This document shows positions 10,401 to 19,444 of a DNA stretch of 64,000 nt, one piece after another. The position numbers and the translations under genes are program-made. Under the pieces are notes generated by a model. The model searched no databases. It worked only from the letters and a program-made list of their open reading frames with translations, and had not been told where the DNA came from. The stretch is from Acidovorax sp. 69. Its GTDB lineage: Bacteria > Pseudomonadota > Gammaproteobacteria > Burkholderiales > Burkholderiaceae_C. The stretch is from NCBI RefSeq assembly GCF_002797445.1, contig NZ_PGEP01000001.1, positions 4,402,501-4,466,500 of the forward strand. The letters run 5' to 3'. Numbering within the stretch: position 1 is the stretch's first letter; each line of letters begins with the position of its first letter.

Positions 10401-10598
10401 TTACTCGCAAGCCGGGCGACTCCCGGCCTCCGCCCTCAACCCAAGCACTCTGACCCGACCAGCACGCCCAAGCTTCGACAGGCTCAGCCCGAACGGGTGA
10501 GGGCACGCACTGACTTCGACAAGCTCAGCCCGAACGGATTGGGGTGGGCGCCCTGGCTCCGGCAGGCCCAGCCCGGACGGTACTGTGGAAATCAGAGC

Positions 10599-10653
10599 GC
10601 TATCTAAAAAATAGCTACCAGCGCTTCATGGACATGCGCTAGAGGCCAAAACA
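10599..10653. repeat. Dispersed repeat copy
   Basis: Forward copy of the dispersed repeat: GCTATCTAAAAAATAGCTAC, then CAGCGCTT, a short loop, ATGCGCTAGAGGCC. It lies nine bases beyond the stop of the minus-strand hydrolase gene and could serve as its terminator. Confidence 0.65.
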
Positions 10654-10661
10654 AGCAAAAA

Positions 10662-11558
10662 CTAAGCTCGACCTATCTCTTCGAGACAATCCTTCATCAC
10701 CCCCGCATCCAACGCCATCTGCACATGCGCCACCCCCTCCACCAACCGGTTATCGGCCCCCGCCAACGCCGCCGTGGTCGCAGGGAACACGATGTTGTCG
10801 CAGTTGGAATACCAGCACGTAAACAACGCCGCCCGCCCCGCTGGCTCGGCCCGCTGCAGCGCCACCACCCAGTCCCCGGCCAGACTCATCTGCCGCCCGT
10901 TCACCGCCCGGCTGAAGCGCCCCAGCCATGTACCGCCATGCGGCGTGCCCAGCGTCAGCACCCGGTGCACACGGCCATCTGCCTGGTGCGCCCGCAGCCA
11001 CGCCCGCACCGCCAGCCCGCCCATGCTGTGGCACAACAACACCGGCGCCTGCCCGGTGGCTGCCGTCACCCTGCGCACAGCGTCTTCGATGATGTCCGCG
11101 TACTCGTCAATCGAGCCCATCACCGGCTCCAGATTCACCGCCACATAGGCATGGCCCCGGGCGTGCAAATGGGCAAACCACGGCAGCCACAAGCCGCGGT
11201 TGCACATGAAGCCATGCACCAGCACCACGCCGCGTTTCCCCGTGGCCTGCGCGGGCAGCCAGTCGGGGGTGGACTGGTGGCGAAACGGCTGGCGCCAACA
11301 AAAAACCAGCAAAGCCACCCATACCTCGGCCCACCAGGCGCTTATCACCTGCAACTGACGTGCACGGGGCGCTGCGTCGGCGCGGTTGGTGAGGTGCATC
11401 AGCACAAACTCCACCGCCATCACCATCAGGTAAATACCCAGCGGCAACAACGCTCCCAGCACGGCGTGCCAAGGCGATTGGGGCCACTGCCACATCAACC
11501 ACGCGGCCATGACCAGCAGGATGCACAGGAGAAGGATTCGTTGCCAGCGCGCGATCAT
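10662..11558 (-). CDS. Membrane-anchored alpha/beta hydrolase (esterase/lipase-like)
   Basis: A 298-residue protein. Residues 1-100 contain three hydrophobic segments (ILLLCILLVMAAWLMW; LLPLGIYLMVMAVEFVLM; WAEVWVALLVFCW), so it is probably tethered to the inner membrane. The hydrolase domain begins VVLVHGFMCNRGLW and has the nucleophile region LLCHSMGGLAVRAW, then TLGTPHGGTWLG, with a late histidine in EGVAHVQM. The usual first glycine of the GxSxG elbow is Cys here (CHSMG). The ATG at 11558 gives the first hydrophobic segment a normal N terminus. The substrate is unknown. Confidence 0.8.
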   Translation of the reverse strand: MIARWQRILLLCILLVMAAWLMWQWPQSPWHAVLGALLPLGIYLMVMAVEFVLMHLTNRADAAPRARQLQVISAWWAEVWVALLVFCWRQPFRHQSTPDWLPAQATGKRGVVLVHGFMCNRGLWLPWFAHLHARGHAYVAVNLEPVMGSIDEYADIIEDAVRRVTAATGQAPVLLCHSMGGLAVRAWLRAHQADGRVHRVLTLGTPHGGTWLGRFSRAVNGRQMSLAGDWVVALQRAEPAGRAALFTCWYSNCDNIVFPATTAALAGADNRLVEGVAHVQMALDAGVMKDCLEEIGRA

Positions 11559-11652
11559 GATGGTGGTGATGGGCAGATGTTGTAATTGACCAGACGCATT
11601 GTGCGGTCTGACCACAGCCCGACACCGCAGAACGCAGAAAGGACCCCGCCCC

Positions 11653-12395
11653 ATGGATGCCGCCCAGACCATCCGCGATGCCATTGCCGACGTGACCGCC
11701 CAGCGCCTGCACCGCACGGGCGATCCGGCGCTGGGGCGGCTGTGGGCAGCGTCAAAAGCCTGCAGGCGCGGCGCTTTCGGGGCACCTACGCGGACCTGAT
11801 GGGCTCGCCCTCGTTCGGGCCCGCAGCGCAGTTCTTTCTGGAAGAGCTGTACAGCGACACCGACTACACCGACCGCGACCTGCAGTTTGGGCGCATTGCG
11901 GGCACGCTGCAAACCATGTTCCCCCAACCGGTGGTGAACACCGCTGTGGCCCTGGCCGTGCTGCACGCGCAGACCGAAGGGCTGGACCAGGACATGGGCC
12001 GCGCGTGGCTGGCGCATGAAGCCGACGCAACGAGCGACGCCGCCCGATACACCGCCGCCTGGCGCGCCGTGGGCCAGCGCCATGCGCGCCAGGAGCAGCT
12101 CAAACGGGTGCTGGCCATGGGCACCGACCTGGCGCGCCTTACGCGCACGCCCGGCCTGCGGATGATGCTGCGCATGATGCGCGGCCCGGCGAACGCCGCT
12201 GGCATGGGCGCGCTGCAGAAGTTTCTGGAGGCGGGCTTTGACACCTTCGGCCAGCTCGCACGCCAGCGCGGCGGGGTGGAGCAGTTCCTGGCCACCATCG
12301 AGCAGCGTGAGCGGGCACTGATGGACCAATTGTTCGACGCCGATCCTGTCACCTGCGGGACCCAACTCATAAACACACTAGGACAAGCCCGATAG
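11653..12395 (+). pseudogene. Conserved FFLEELY-type hypothetical protein, apparent frameshift
   Basis: The product would read MDAAQTIRDAIADVTAQRLH, then GRLWAA, in one frame from the ATG at 11653 (AGAAAGGA nine bases upstream). It continues in another frame as VKSLQARRFRGTYADLMGSP, then FFLEELYSDTDYTDRDLQF and on to the stop at 12395. Joining the frames needs one extra base near 11748-11751, so a single base seems to be missing. The intact protein would be about 247 residues, soluble, helical and of unknown function; I recall similar proteins in Comamonadaceae. It lies upstream of fadD on the same strand. It may be a true lesion or a sequencing error. Confidence 0.75.
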
Positions 12396-12469
12396 CCCGT
12401 TGCCCGCCCGCCTTCCACAATCTGTGCCCACCTATCAATGGCATTTGGCGAGCACAAGGAATCAAGCGC

Positions 12470-14155
12470 ATGGAAAAGATCTGGCTCAAGAGCTACCCCC
12501 CGGGCGTCCCGCATGAGGTGAAGCCCGAGCAATACCGCTCTGTGGCCCACCTGCTGGAAGAGTCGTTCCGCAAACACGCATCGAGCCCGTTCTCGGTCTG
12601 CATGGACCAGTGGATGACCTACGGCGAGCTGGAACGCCGCTCGGCCGCACTGGGCGCCTACCTGCAAAGCCTGGGGCTGGAGCCTGGTGCGCGCGTGGCC
12701 ATCATGCTGCCCAACATTCCGCAGTTTGGCGTGACCATGGCCGCCGTGCTGCGCGCGGGTTACACCTGCGTCAACGTGAACCCGTTGTACACAGCCCGCG
12801 AGCTGCAGCACCAGCTCAAGGATTCGGGCGCCACGGCCATCGTGATCCTGGAGAACTTTGCCCACACGCTGGCCGATGTCATTGACCACACGGCCGTCAA
12901 GCAGGTGGTGATGGCATCCATGGGCGACCTGCTGGGCTTCTGGTTCGGCAAATGGATCACCTTTGCCGTGCGCCACCTGGCCAAGATGGTGCCCGCCTAT
13001 GACCTGCCGCTGTCGAACGGCCGCAAGGTCGTCACCTTCAAGAAGGCGCTGTCGCTGGGCGAGCACAAGTCGCTGGCGCCCAGCCAGGCCACGCTCGACT
13101 CGGTTGCCTTCCTGCAGTACACGGGCGGCACCACGGGCCTGTCCAAGGGCGCGGTGCTCACCCACCGCAACATCGTGGCCGCCACGCTGCAGGCCGAGGC
13201 CTGGTTCACGCCCGCGCTGTCCAAGGTGGGCGACCTCTCCAAGGCCAACAGCATTGCCGCGCTGCCGCTGTACCACATCTTCGCGCTCACGCTGTGCCTG
13301 CTGGCCATCCGCCAGGGCTCCAGCCTCACGCTGATCCCCAACCCGCGCGACATTCCCAAGTTCATTGCCGAACTCAAAAAACGCCCCTTCCACATGCTGC
13401 CTGCGGTGAACACGCTGTTCAACGCGCTGCTGCAAAACCCGCAGTTCAAGACGCTGGACTTCTCGCACCTGTGCGTGTCACAGGCCGGGGGCATGGCGGC
13501 CAGCGAGGGCACGGCCAAGCAGTGGCAGAAAGTGACCGGCAGCACCATGATCGAAGGCTGGGGCATGAGCGAGACCTGCGCCATCGGCACCAACAACCCC
13601 GTGACCAACACCGAGTTCAGCGGCACCATCGGCCTGCCGCTGCCGGGCATCGACATTGCCATCAAGGACGACGAAGGCAACAGCCTGCCCCAGGGCGAAT
13701 CGGGCGAGATCTGCATCCGCGGCCCCAATGTGATGGTGGGTTACTACAACCAGCCCGAAGAGAACGCCAAAGCTTTCACGCCCGACGGCTTCATGCGCAC
13801 GGGCGACATCGGCATCATGGACGCGGCTGGCTACACCCGCATCATCGACCGCAAGAAGGACATGATCCTGGTGAGCGGCTTCAACGTGTTCCCCAACGAG
13901 CTGGAGCAGGTCATCAGCCTGTGCCCCGGCGTGGTGGAATGTGCGGCCATTGGCATCCCCGACGAGAAGCAGGGCGAGGCCATCAAGGTGTTCATCATCA
14001 AGAACGACCCGGCCCTGACCGAGGACGAAGTGGCCAACTACTGCCACCAGAACCTCACCGGCTACAAGCGCCCCAAGTACATCGAGTTCCGCGACGAGTT
14101 GCCCAAGAGCAATGTGGGCAAGATCCTGCGGCGCGAGTTGCGCACACAAAAATAG
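12470..14155 (+). CDS. fadD: Long-chain fatty acid-CoA ligase
   Basis: A 561-residue acyl-CoA synthetase that activates fatty acids with ATP and CoA for beta-oxidation. AMP-binding motifs occur in order: YTGGTTGLSKGAVLTHRN (P-loop-like A3 motif), GWGMSETCAIGTNNPV (A5), FMRTGDIGIMDAAGYTRIID (A7/A8) and the C-terminal catalytic lysine motif LPKSNVGKILRREL. Length and motif order match FadD closely. It starts 74 bases after the frameshifted gene. The purine-rich CACAAGGAATCAAGCGC precedes the ATG. Confidence 0.94.
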   Translation: MEKIWLKSYPPGVPHEVKPEQYRSVAHLLEESFRKHASSPFSVCMDQWMTYGELERRSAALGAYLQSLGLEPGARVAIMLPNIPQFGVTMAAVLRAGYTCVNVNPLYTARELQHQLKDSGATAIVILENFAHTLADVIDHTAVKQVVMASMGDLLGFWFGKWITFAVRHLAKMVPAYDLPLSNGRKVVTFKKALSLGEHKSLAPSQATLDSVAFLQYTGGTTGLSKGAVLTHRNIVAATLQAEAWFTPALSKVGDLSKANSIAALPLYHIFALTLCLLAIRQGSSLTLIPNPRDIPKFIAELKKRPFHMLPAVNTLFNALLQNPQFKTLDFSHLCVSQAGGMAASEGTAKQWQKVTGSTMIEGWGMSETCAIGTNNPVTNTEFSGTIGLPLPGIDIAIKDDEGNSLPQGESGEICIRGPNVMVGYYNQPEENAKAFTPDGFMRTGDIGIMDAAGYTRIIDRKKDMILVSGFNVFPNELEQVISLCPGVVECAAIGIPDEKQGEAIKVFIIKNDPALTEDEVANYCHQNLTGYKRPKYIEFRDELPKSNVGKILRRELRTQK

Positions 14156-14299
14156 GCGCCAACTGCGCCCCCTTCCTCTTCCCCGCGGCGAGGGGAAGGG
14201 GTCAAGGGCTGCTCTTTGCGGGTTTTGGAGGGCGTTGCGGCCCGCCGTGCTGCGGTACGCTGCCAACAGCCTTTGACCGCACAGCAACCATCTTTTCCC

Positions 14300-15235
14300 A
14301 TGCCCACCCGCCCAGCGCCCCACGATCTCCTGCCCCGCGAAATCACCGTTCTCGAACGCGGCTGGCTGTCGGCCAACAACGTCCTCTTCATCGGCCAACA
14401 CGACACCGCCATCGTGGACACCGGCTACTGCAGCCACGCCACGCAGACTGTGGCCCTGGTGCAGGATGCGCTTGCGGGCCGCGCGCTGGATCGCATCCTC
14501 AACACCCATCTGCACAGCGACCACTGCGGCGGCAACGCGGCGTTGCAAAAGGCCTGGCCCGGCGTGCTCACCGCCATTCCGCCCGGCCAGGCGGACCATG
14601 TGCGCCAGTGGGACGCCTACGCGCTGAGCTACACCCCCACAGGCCAAGAGTGCCCGCCTTTTCGGGCCGACACCCTTCTGCTGCCCGGCTCTTGTGTGCT
14701 GCTGGGCGACAAGCCCTGGCAGGTGCATGCTGCGCCGGGGCACGACCCGCACTCGGTGGTGCTGTTCGAACCCCAGGGCCGCGTGCTGATCTCGGCCGAC
14801 GCGCTGTGGGAGAACGGGTTTGGCGTGGTCTTCCCCGAACTGGAGGGTGAAGATGCCTTTGCCGAGGTCGCCGCCACGCTGGATGTGATCGAAAAGCTGG
14901 CGCCGCAGGTGGTGATACCGGGCCACGGGCCGGTTTTCGCCGATGCCCCCCGCGCCATCGACGGCGCCCGCCGCCGGCTGGACGGCTTTGTACGCAATCC
15001 CGGCAAACACGCGCTCTACGCGGCCAAGGTGCTGCTCAAATACAAGCTGCTGGAATGGCAGCAGATCAGCCTGCCTGACCTCACATCGTGGGCGCAGGCC
15101 ACACCATATTTCGGCATGCTGCGCGAGCGGCACTTTGCAGGGCAGACCGAGACGCAATGGTTGCAAAGCCTGGCGGATGAACTGGTGCGGTCTGGCGCCG
15201 CCGTGCGCCAGGGCGAGCTGCTGCACAACGTGTGA
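14300..15235 (+). CDS. MBL-fold metallo-hydrolase
   Basis: About 311 residues with the metallo-beta-lactamase fold. Zinc-binding signature THLHSDHCGG places H70, H72, D74 and H75; further ligands are in AAPGHDPHSVV, LISADALWENG and VIPGHGPVF. A helical C-terminal region of about 90 residues follows the domain. The start at 14300 (MPTRPAPHDLLPREI) was preferred over an in-frame upstream codon at 14216 because similarity to the fold begins soon after it. Glyoxalase II-like or lactonase-like activity is possible; the substrate is not evident. Confidence 0.85.
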   Translation: MPTRPAPHDLLPREITVLERGWLSANNVLFIGQHDTAIVDTGYCSHATQTVALVQDALAGRALDRILNTHLHSDHCGGNAALQKAWPGVLTAIPPGQADHVRQWDAYALSYTPTGQECPPFRADTLLLPGSCVLLGDKPWQVHAAPGHDPHSVVLFEPQGRVLISADALWENGFGVVFPELEGEDAFAEVAATLDVIEKLAPQVVIPGHGPVFADAPRAIDGARRRLDGFVRNPGKHALYAAKVLLKYKLLEWQQISLPDLTSWAQATPYFGMLRERHFAGQTETQWLQSLADELVRSGAAVRQGELLHNV

Positions 15236-15360
15236 GGCCGTCACCCAGGCGCAGCGGTGTGCCCCGGCTAACTGCGCACCCTCGCTGCGGCCCAGCCGGC
15301 AACGGCAAGGGTGCTGTGCCCCTCTGGCGGAAGGCGCCACAGCGCATCAGGGCGACCCCG

Positions 15361-15945
15361 TCAGTGCTTGTGTTGATTGCCGCAACCCGTCACATGGTTC
15401 TTGCTGCTGGACATGCACTGGTAAAACGACTTCTTGTTGCCCGATGACCCCTGGCAGTCCGACACGCTGTATTTGCCCTTGTTTTCTCTGATTTGGGGCG
15501 CGGCAGAATCAAAAGCGGCCTGCGTCATGTAGCCATCGCGCACGTTCTTCTGGCCCACTTCCAACATCAGGTCCGCCTGGTAGTGGATGTTGTCCACGGC
15601 GGTGGCGCAGTTGAGTGGCACCTGCTTGCTGTCCACCGTGCCCAGCGCCTTCTTGAGCCCATCACCAAATTCCTCCACATCCTTGGAGACCTTTTTGGTG
15701 CCGTCCGGGTTGTACTGCTGCGCGCCCTTGGCGCTGGCGCCCTTGCTGCCGGATGCTCCGCCGCTGCCACTGCCGTTGTTGCTTTGCAGCTTCAGAGGCT
15801 CGGTATCCTGCTTGGCTGGTGGGGGCTGTGACCCGTAATGGGTCTTGCCGTCGGCATCGACCCATTTGTACACAGGTTGCGCCTGGACGCCAACGCCCCA
15901 CGCCACCACCAAGGCCGCACAGGCCATCCACGCCAGCTTCTTCAT
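15361..15945 (-). CDS. DUF4124 domain-containing periplasmic protein
   Basis: A 194-residue exported protein. The signal peptide covers residues 1-22 (ends VGVQAQ), followed directly by a DUF4124 motif (PVYKWVDADGKTHYGSQPPP). A low-complexity Gly/Ser/Ala linker at about residues 55-75 leads to a C-terminal half with four cysteines (NCATAV, SDCQGS, QCMSS, TGCGN) that could form disulfides, and a His-rich end. The function is unknown. It is monocistronic, with a dispersed repeat between it and slt. Confidence 0.8.
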   Translation of the reverse strand: MKKLAWMACAALVVAWGVGVQAQPVYKWVDADGKTHYGSQPPPAKQDTEPLKLQSNNGSGSGGASGSKGASAKGAQQYNPDGTKKVSKDVEEFGDGLKKALGTVDSKQVPLNCATAVDNIHYQADLMLEVGQKNVRDGYMTQAAFDSAAPQIRENKGKYSVSDCQGSSGNKKSFYQCMSSSKNHVTGCGNQHKH

Positions 15946-15960
15946 GACATCCCCCTCATT

Positions 15961-16022
15961 TTTATAAGAATGCGCTTGAGCGCTTATACATAAAGCGTCA
16001 AAAGCTCTTCTATTTATAGCAA
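15961..16022. repeat. Dispersed repeat copy
   Basis: Degenerate copy: GAGCGCTTATACATAAAGCG (15978-15997) forms a hairpin and is followed by AAAGCTCTTCTATTTATAGC. It lies between the slt stop and the DUF4124 gene start, both on the minus strand. Confidence 0.55.
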
Positions 16023-16054
16023 ATCACTCTCGCTGAACGGACTCTGCCGCTGAC

Positions 16055-18040
16055 TCAGGGCAAGTCCTTGTTCACCTCGGGCAACGCCGCGTCGCGCGGG
16101 CCGATGGTGCCCAGGCGGCTCTTGAGGGACTGGGGCAGGCCGGTGAGCATGGCCGCGTAGTTGGTGGTGTTGGACAGCACCTTCTTCACATAGTCGCGCG
16201 TCTCGGCAAAGGGCACGTTTTCGGCCCAGATGGCGGCGTCCAGCACGGGGCCGTTGCGCCAGCTGCGTGGGCGGCCAGGGCCTGCGTTGTAGGCCGCAGC
16301 GGCCATCGGCATGGAACCCGCAAAGTCGTCCAGTGCCAGCTTGAGGTAGGCGGTGCCGATGGTGATGTTGGTGTCGCGGTCGGTGATCTGGTCGGCGGTG
16401 AAATTGGTCAAACCTATTTTCTTGGCCGTCCAGCGGGCCGTGGCCGGCATCACCTGCATCAGGCCCGAAGCACCCACATGAGAGCGCGCATCCATCACAA
16501 AGCGGCTTTCCTGCCGAATCAGGCCATAGACATAGGCCGGGTCGATGCCGATGCCTTGGGCACGCTCCAGCACCGCGTTGCGGAACGGCGTAGGAAAACG
16601 CTGGGTGACCTCGATCACGCCCTTGGTGCGTTCACTGGTGTTGATGCAGCGATCCCACACCTCGCGCTGGCAGGCGAAGTCGGCGGCGGCCAGCAACTCG
16701 CGGTCGGGCATGCCGCCGCTCTGGTGCAGGTTGGTGGTGTAGTTCCACTCGCGCACGCCCTCGCTGCGCAGGCCGAGCAGGATCGCGTACAGGCCCCGGT
16801 TGAGCCCCGGATTGGCGCGGGCGGCGGCTTTTTCGTCGGCCGTGAGGGGGGCGGGGGCGGGCGGCACGGTGATGCGCTGGCCCAGCTCCTCCAGTGCCAG
16901 TTGCTCGTAGAAGCCGCGCGTGCCGGCAATGCCTTCGAACAGCTGGCGTGCCTCGGCACGGTCGGTCTCGCTGGGACGGCCCGCCAGTAGCGAGCGCGCC
17001 TTCCAGTACACCCAGGTGCTGTCCTGGCGGGCCTCGGGGGACATGGCGTCTACCGCCTTGCCCACCGTCTTCCACTGGCCTGCGCGCAGCGCGGCGCGCA
17101 CCTTCCAGCCGAGCAAGTCGTCGTTGAGGTCGCTGTCCTTGGTGACATTGGCAAAGTGGCCCACCGCATCGCTCGACAGTTTTTGGGCCGCCGCCTTGCC
17201 GATCACGCCCCAGGCCCAGTTGCGCTCCTCGGGCGAGAGGTGCACGCTCCACTTGCTGTCGAGCTGCTGGGCAGCACCGTCCGGGTCGCTCCCAGCCAGT
17301 TTGACCAGGGCCAGCAACACCAACTCTTGCCGCACCTTGCCGCGTGCCGTGGCCCGGCCCAGCAGGTATTTGCTGGGGGTATCAAGCACATCCTTCAGCT
17401 GGGGCAGCGCATCGGGGGCAACGATTTCCACCGCATTGCGCACCACGCGCGGGCGGTTGGCCTCCACACCCAGACGCGCCTTGCGCCAAATGTCCAGCGC
17501 GCTGAGCTTCTTGGCGCCATGCAGCTCGCCCGCCGCATGGGTGCATCCATCGTCCGCATCGCGGATGCCATACCAATTGCTGCGCACCTCGTCAGCCGCC
17601 GTGGCGGGTGCCGTGCCCTTGATATGGTCGATCAGCAGCGCATAACAACGCACCTCGCGGTCATCCGACATGCGGTAGCTGGGGTGTTGTTCGGCAAATC
17701 GTCCCCAGTCGCGCCGCTGGCCCAGCAGCAGCAGCCAGTCGTTGCGCAGGCGGTCTTCCTGGTAGCTGCCGGCGTAGCGCTGCAGAAAAGACTGGATCTC
17801 CTGCGGCGAGGCCTCGCCCAAACGCACCTTCAACTCCCAGTAAGCAGCCCACGGTTCGAGCGCATGGCCCTTTGCGACGGGCAGGAGCTGCTCCAGCTTC
17901 TTGCGGTCGCTCTTGCGGAACGCCTGCTGCATCTCCAGCAGGGTATCGTCACCACGGTTTTGCGCCATGACAAGGGGCGCGGTGGCGGCCAGCAGGGTGG
18001 CGGCCACAAGGGGTGTCAGAATCGCTCTGAGAAATTGCAT
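16055..18040 (-). CDS. slt: Soluble lytic murein transglycosylase
   Basis: About 661 residues, the size of Slt70. A signal peptide (residues 1-26, ends APLVMAQ) directs it to the periplasm, where it cleaves peptidoglycan to 1,6-anhydro muropeptides. A long superhelical alpha domain precedes the catalytic domain: GLIRQESRFVMDARSHVGAS with catalytic E511, GLMQVMPATA, GTAYLKLALDDF and AAAAYNAGPGR. The ATG at 18040 was chosen because it gives the signal peptide directly. It starts only 14 bases from the divergent 5-FTHF cyclo-ligase gene, so the two promoters must overlap the opposite coding regions. Confidence 0.94.
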   Translation of the reverse strand: MQFLRAILTPLVAATLLAATAPLVMAQNRGDDTLLEMQQAFRKSDRKKLEQLLPVAKGHALEPWAAYWELKVRLGEASPQEIQSFLQRYAGSYQEDRLRNDWLLLLGQRRDWGRFAEQHPSYRMSDDREVRCYALLIDHIKGTAPATAADEVRSNWYGIRDADDGCTHAAGELHGAKKLSALDIWRKARLGVEANRPRVVRNAVEIVAPDALPQLKDVLDTPSKYLLGRATARGKVRQELVLLALVKLAGSDPDGAAQQLDSKWSVHLSPEERNWAWGVIGKAAAQKLSSDAVGHFANVTKDSDLNDDLLGWKVRAALRAGQWKTVGKAVDAMSPEARQDSTWVYWKARSLLAGRPSETDRAEARQLFEGIAGTRGFYEQLALEELGQRITVPPAPAPLTADEKAAARANPGLNRGLYAILLGLRSEGVREWNYTTNLHQSGGMPDRELLAAADFACQREVWDRCINTSERTKGVIEVTQRFPTPFRNAVLERAQGIGIDPAYVYGLIRQESRFVMDARSHVGASGLMQVMPATARWTAKKIGLTNFTADQITDRDTNITIGTAYLKLALDDFAGSMPMAAAAYNAGPGRPRSWRNGPVLDAAIWAENVPFAETRDYVKKVLSNTTNYAAMLTGLPQSLKSRLGTIGPRDAALPEVNKDLP

Positions 18041-18054
18041 GGGGGAATTATCTG

Positions 18055-18627
18055 ATGGACAAAGCAGCCCTTCGGCGCGCATTGATAGAAGAACGCCTCA
18101 ACCTGCCCGACCGCCTACAGCGGGCCGACCTGTTACAACAGGTGATGCGCATCTGGCTGGTGAACCGGCCAGATACGGTGATCGGCGCCTACTGGCCCAT
18201 CAAGGGTGAATTCGACCCCCTGCCCGCCCTGCACCGCTGGAAGGAAGACGGCGAGCTGCTGGACGAGCCCCAGCGCCGCCGCATCGGCCTGCCGGTGGTC
18301 GACAAAGTGCACAAGACCCTGACTTTCCATGCCTGGCACCCCGGCTGCCCGATGGAAGAAGACGCCTACGGCATCCCCAAGCCCAAGGACACCGAGGTCA
18401 TCGTGCCCACGCTGCTGTTTGTGCCCTGCGTGGGCTACGCGCCGGGCGGCTATCGGCTGGGTTACGGCGGTGGTTTTTATGACCGCACGCTGGCCACGCT
18501 GCAGCCCAAGCCGTTCACCGTGGGCCTGGGTTTTACCCACGGCTACCTGGACGACTTCGAGCCCGAGGCGTTCGACCTGCCGCTCGATGCCATCCTGAAC
18601 GACAACGGGGTGGTATGGCCGTTCTGA
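18055..18627 (+). CDS. 5-Formyltetrahydrofolate cyclo-ligase
   Basis: A 190-residue enzyme (YgfA/MTHFS family) that converts 5-formyl-THF to 5,10-methenyl-THF with ATP. The family signature GYRLGYGGGFYDRTLA is complete, preceded by VPTLLFVPCVGYAPGG. N-terminal basic residues (KAALRRALIEER) match the nucleotide-binding part. Divergent from slt with a 14-base gap. Confidence 0.93.
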   Translation: MDKAALRRALIEERLNLPDRLQRADLLQQVMRIWLVNRPDTVIGAYWPIKGEFDPLPALHRWKEDGELLDEPQRRRIGLPVVDKVHKTLTFHAWHPGCPMEEDAYGIPKPKDTEVIVPTLLFVPCVGYAPGGYRLGYGGGFYDRTLATLQPKPFTVGLGFTHGYLDDFEPEAFDLPLDAILNDNGVVWPF

Positions 18628-18743
18628 CCCACTGATGCGGTCTGTGATGCGCGCAGCGCATCATTCAAGCGGTTTTTTGGCATCGCCGGAGCGCCCGGCA
18701 GCCGCTAGCATGGCGGGCTCACCCCATATTTTCAGGCGCCCCC

Positions 18744-19436
18744 ATGCTCAAGCTCTACATCGGCAACAAGAACTACTCGTCCTGGTCCATGCGCCCCTGG
18801 GTGCTGTTGCGCCAGGCTGGCATTGCGTTTGAAGAAGTGCGCGTGCGCTTTGACAGCTTCGACGCCGACTCGGCGTTCAAGCGCGCCATTGGCGCCGTAA
18901 ACCCTGCGGGCAAGGTGCCCGTGCTGATGGATGATGACCTGGTGGTGTGGGACACCCTGGCCATTGCCGAATACGTGGCCGAAACCCACCCCGACAAGAT
19001 TCTTTGGCCCAAAGACGCCAAAGCCCGTGCACGCGCCCGCAGCGTCTGCGCCGAAATGCACAGCGGCTTCACCGCCCTGCGAAGCCACTGCCCCATGAAC
19101 ATCGAAGCGAACCTTGCCGACACCGGTGCCCTGATCTGGCGCGACCAAGCGGGTGTGCGCGCCGACGTCCAGCGCCTGGTGGACATGTGGAGCGCACTGC
19201 TGCAAGAACATGGCGGCCCGCTGCTTTTTGGCGAGTTCACCGTGGCCGACGCCTACTTTGCCCCCGTGTGCATGCGCCTGCACACCTACGCCCTGCCCGT
19301 GCCACCCCACATCGCCGCCTATGTGCAGCGTGTGCGCACCCTGCCCGGCGTGAAGGCCTGGATCGACGACGCCCTGGCCGAGAAGGACTTTCTGGACTTC
19401 GAAGAACCCTATCGCCTGCGCCATACCGAAGGCTGA
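18744..19436 (+). CDS. Glutathione S-transferase family protein
   Basis: A 230-residue GST. The N-terminal thioredoxin-like domain has KNYSSWSMRPWVLLR with a likely catalytic Ser near residue 12-14, NPAGKVPVLMDDD (cis-Pro) and DTLAIAEYVAE (the glutathione gamma-glutamyl site). The C-terminal helical domain includes FGEFTVADAYFAPV, with the conserved N-capping box Asp. The substrate is unknown. The NIPSNAP gene follows after eight bases, implying one transcript. Confidence 0.9.
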   Translation: MLKLYIGNKNYSSWSMRPWVLLRQAGIAFEEVRVRFDSFDADSAFKRAIGAVNPAGKVPVLMDDDLVVWDTLAIAEYVAETHPDKILWPKDAKARARARSVCAEMHSGFTALRSHCPMNIEANLADTGALIWRDQAGVRADVQRLVDMWSALLQEHGGPLLFGEFTVADAYFAPVCMRLHTYALPVPPHIAAYVQRVRTLPGVKAWIDDALAEKDFLDFEEPYRLRHTEG

Positions 19437-19444
19437 GCACCACC

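Larger units (their letters stand above)
9731..10580. repeat. Composite non-coding block of nested inverted repeats
   Basis: About 850 bases without a credible gene. The outer layer is a 24-base motif with core GAGCTTGTCGAAG at 9731-9754, and inverted copies at 10473-10496 and 10514-10537, with a degenerate fourth near 10557-10580. The middle layer is a 46-base inverted repeat at 9825-9870 and 10355-10400 with one mismatch; each arm itself contains a hairpin CTTTCTTTTG / CAAAAGAAAG. Inner layers include a 17-base perfect pair (10187-10203 with 10295-10311, GGGGCGGTTGCGGGGTG) and an imperfect pair around 10044-10140. Open frames here run across the repeats and have no protein-like character. 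Confidence 0.75.

Noticed and set aside
9702..10506. Open frames reading SLVAFFWRSKRK and VTFFWRSKRK
   Set aside because: They are translations of the inverted-repeat arms; no start context, no conserved protein domain.
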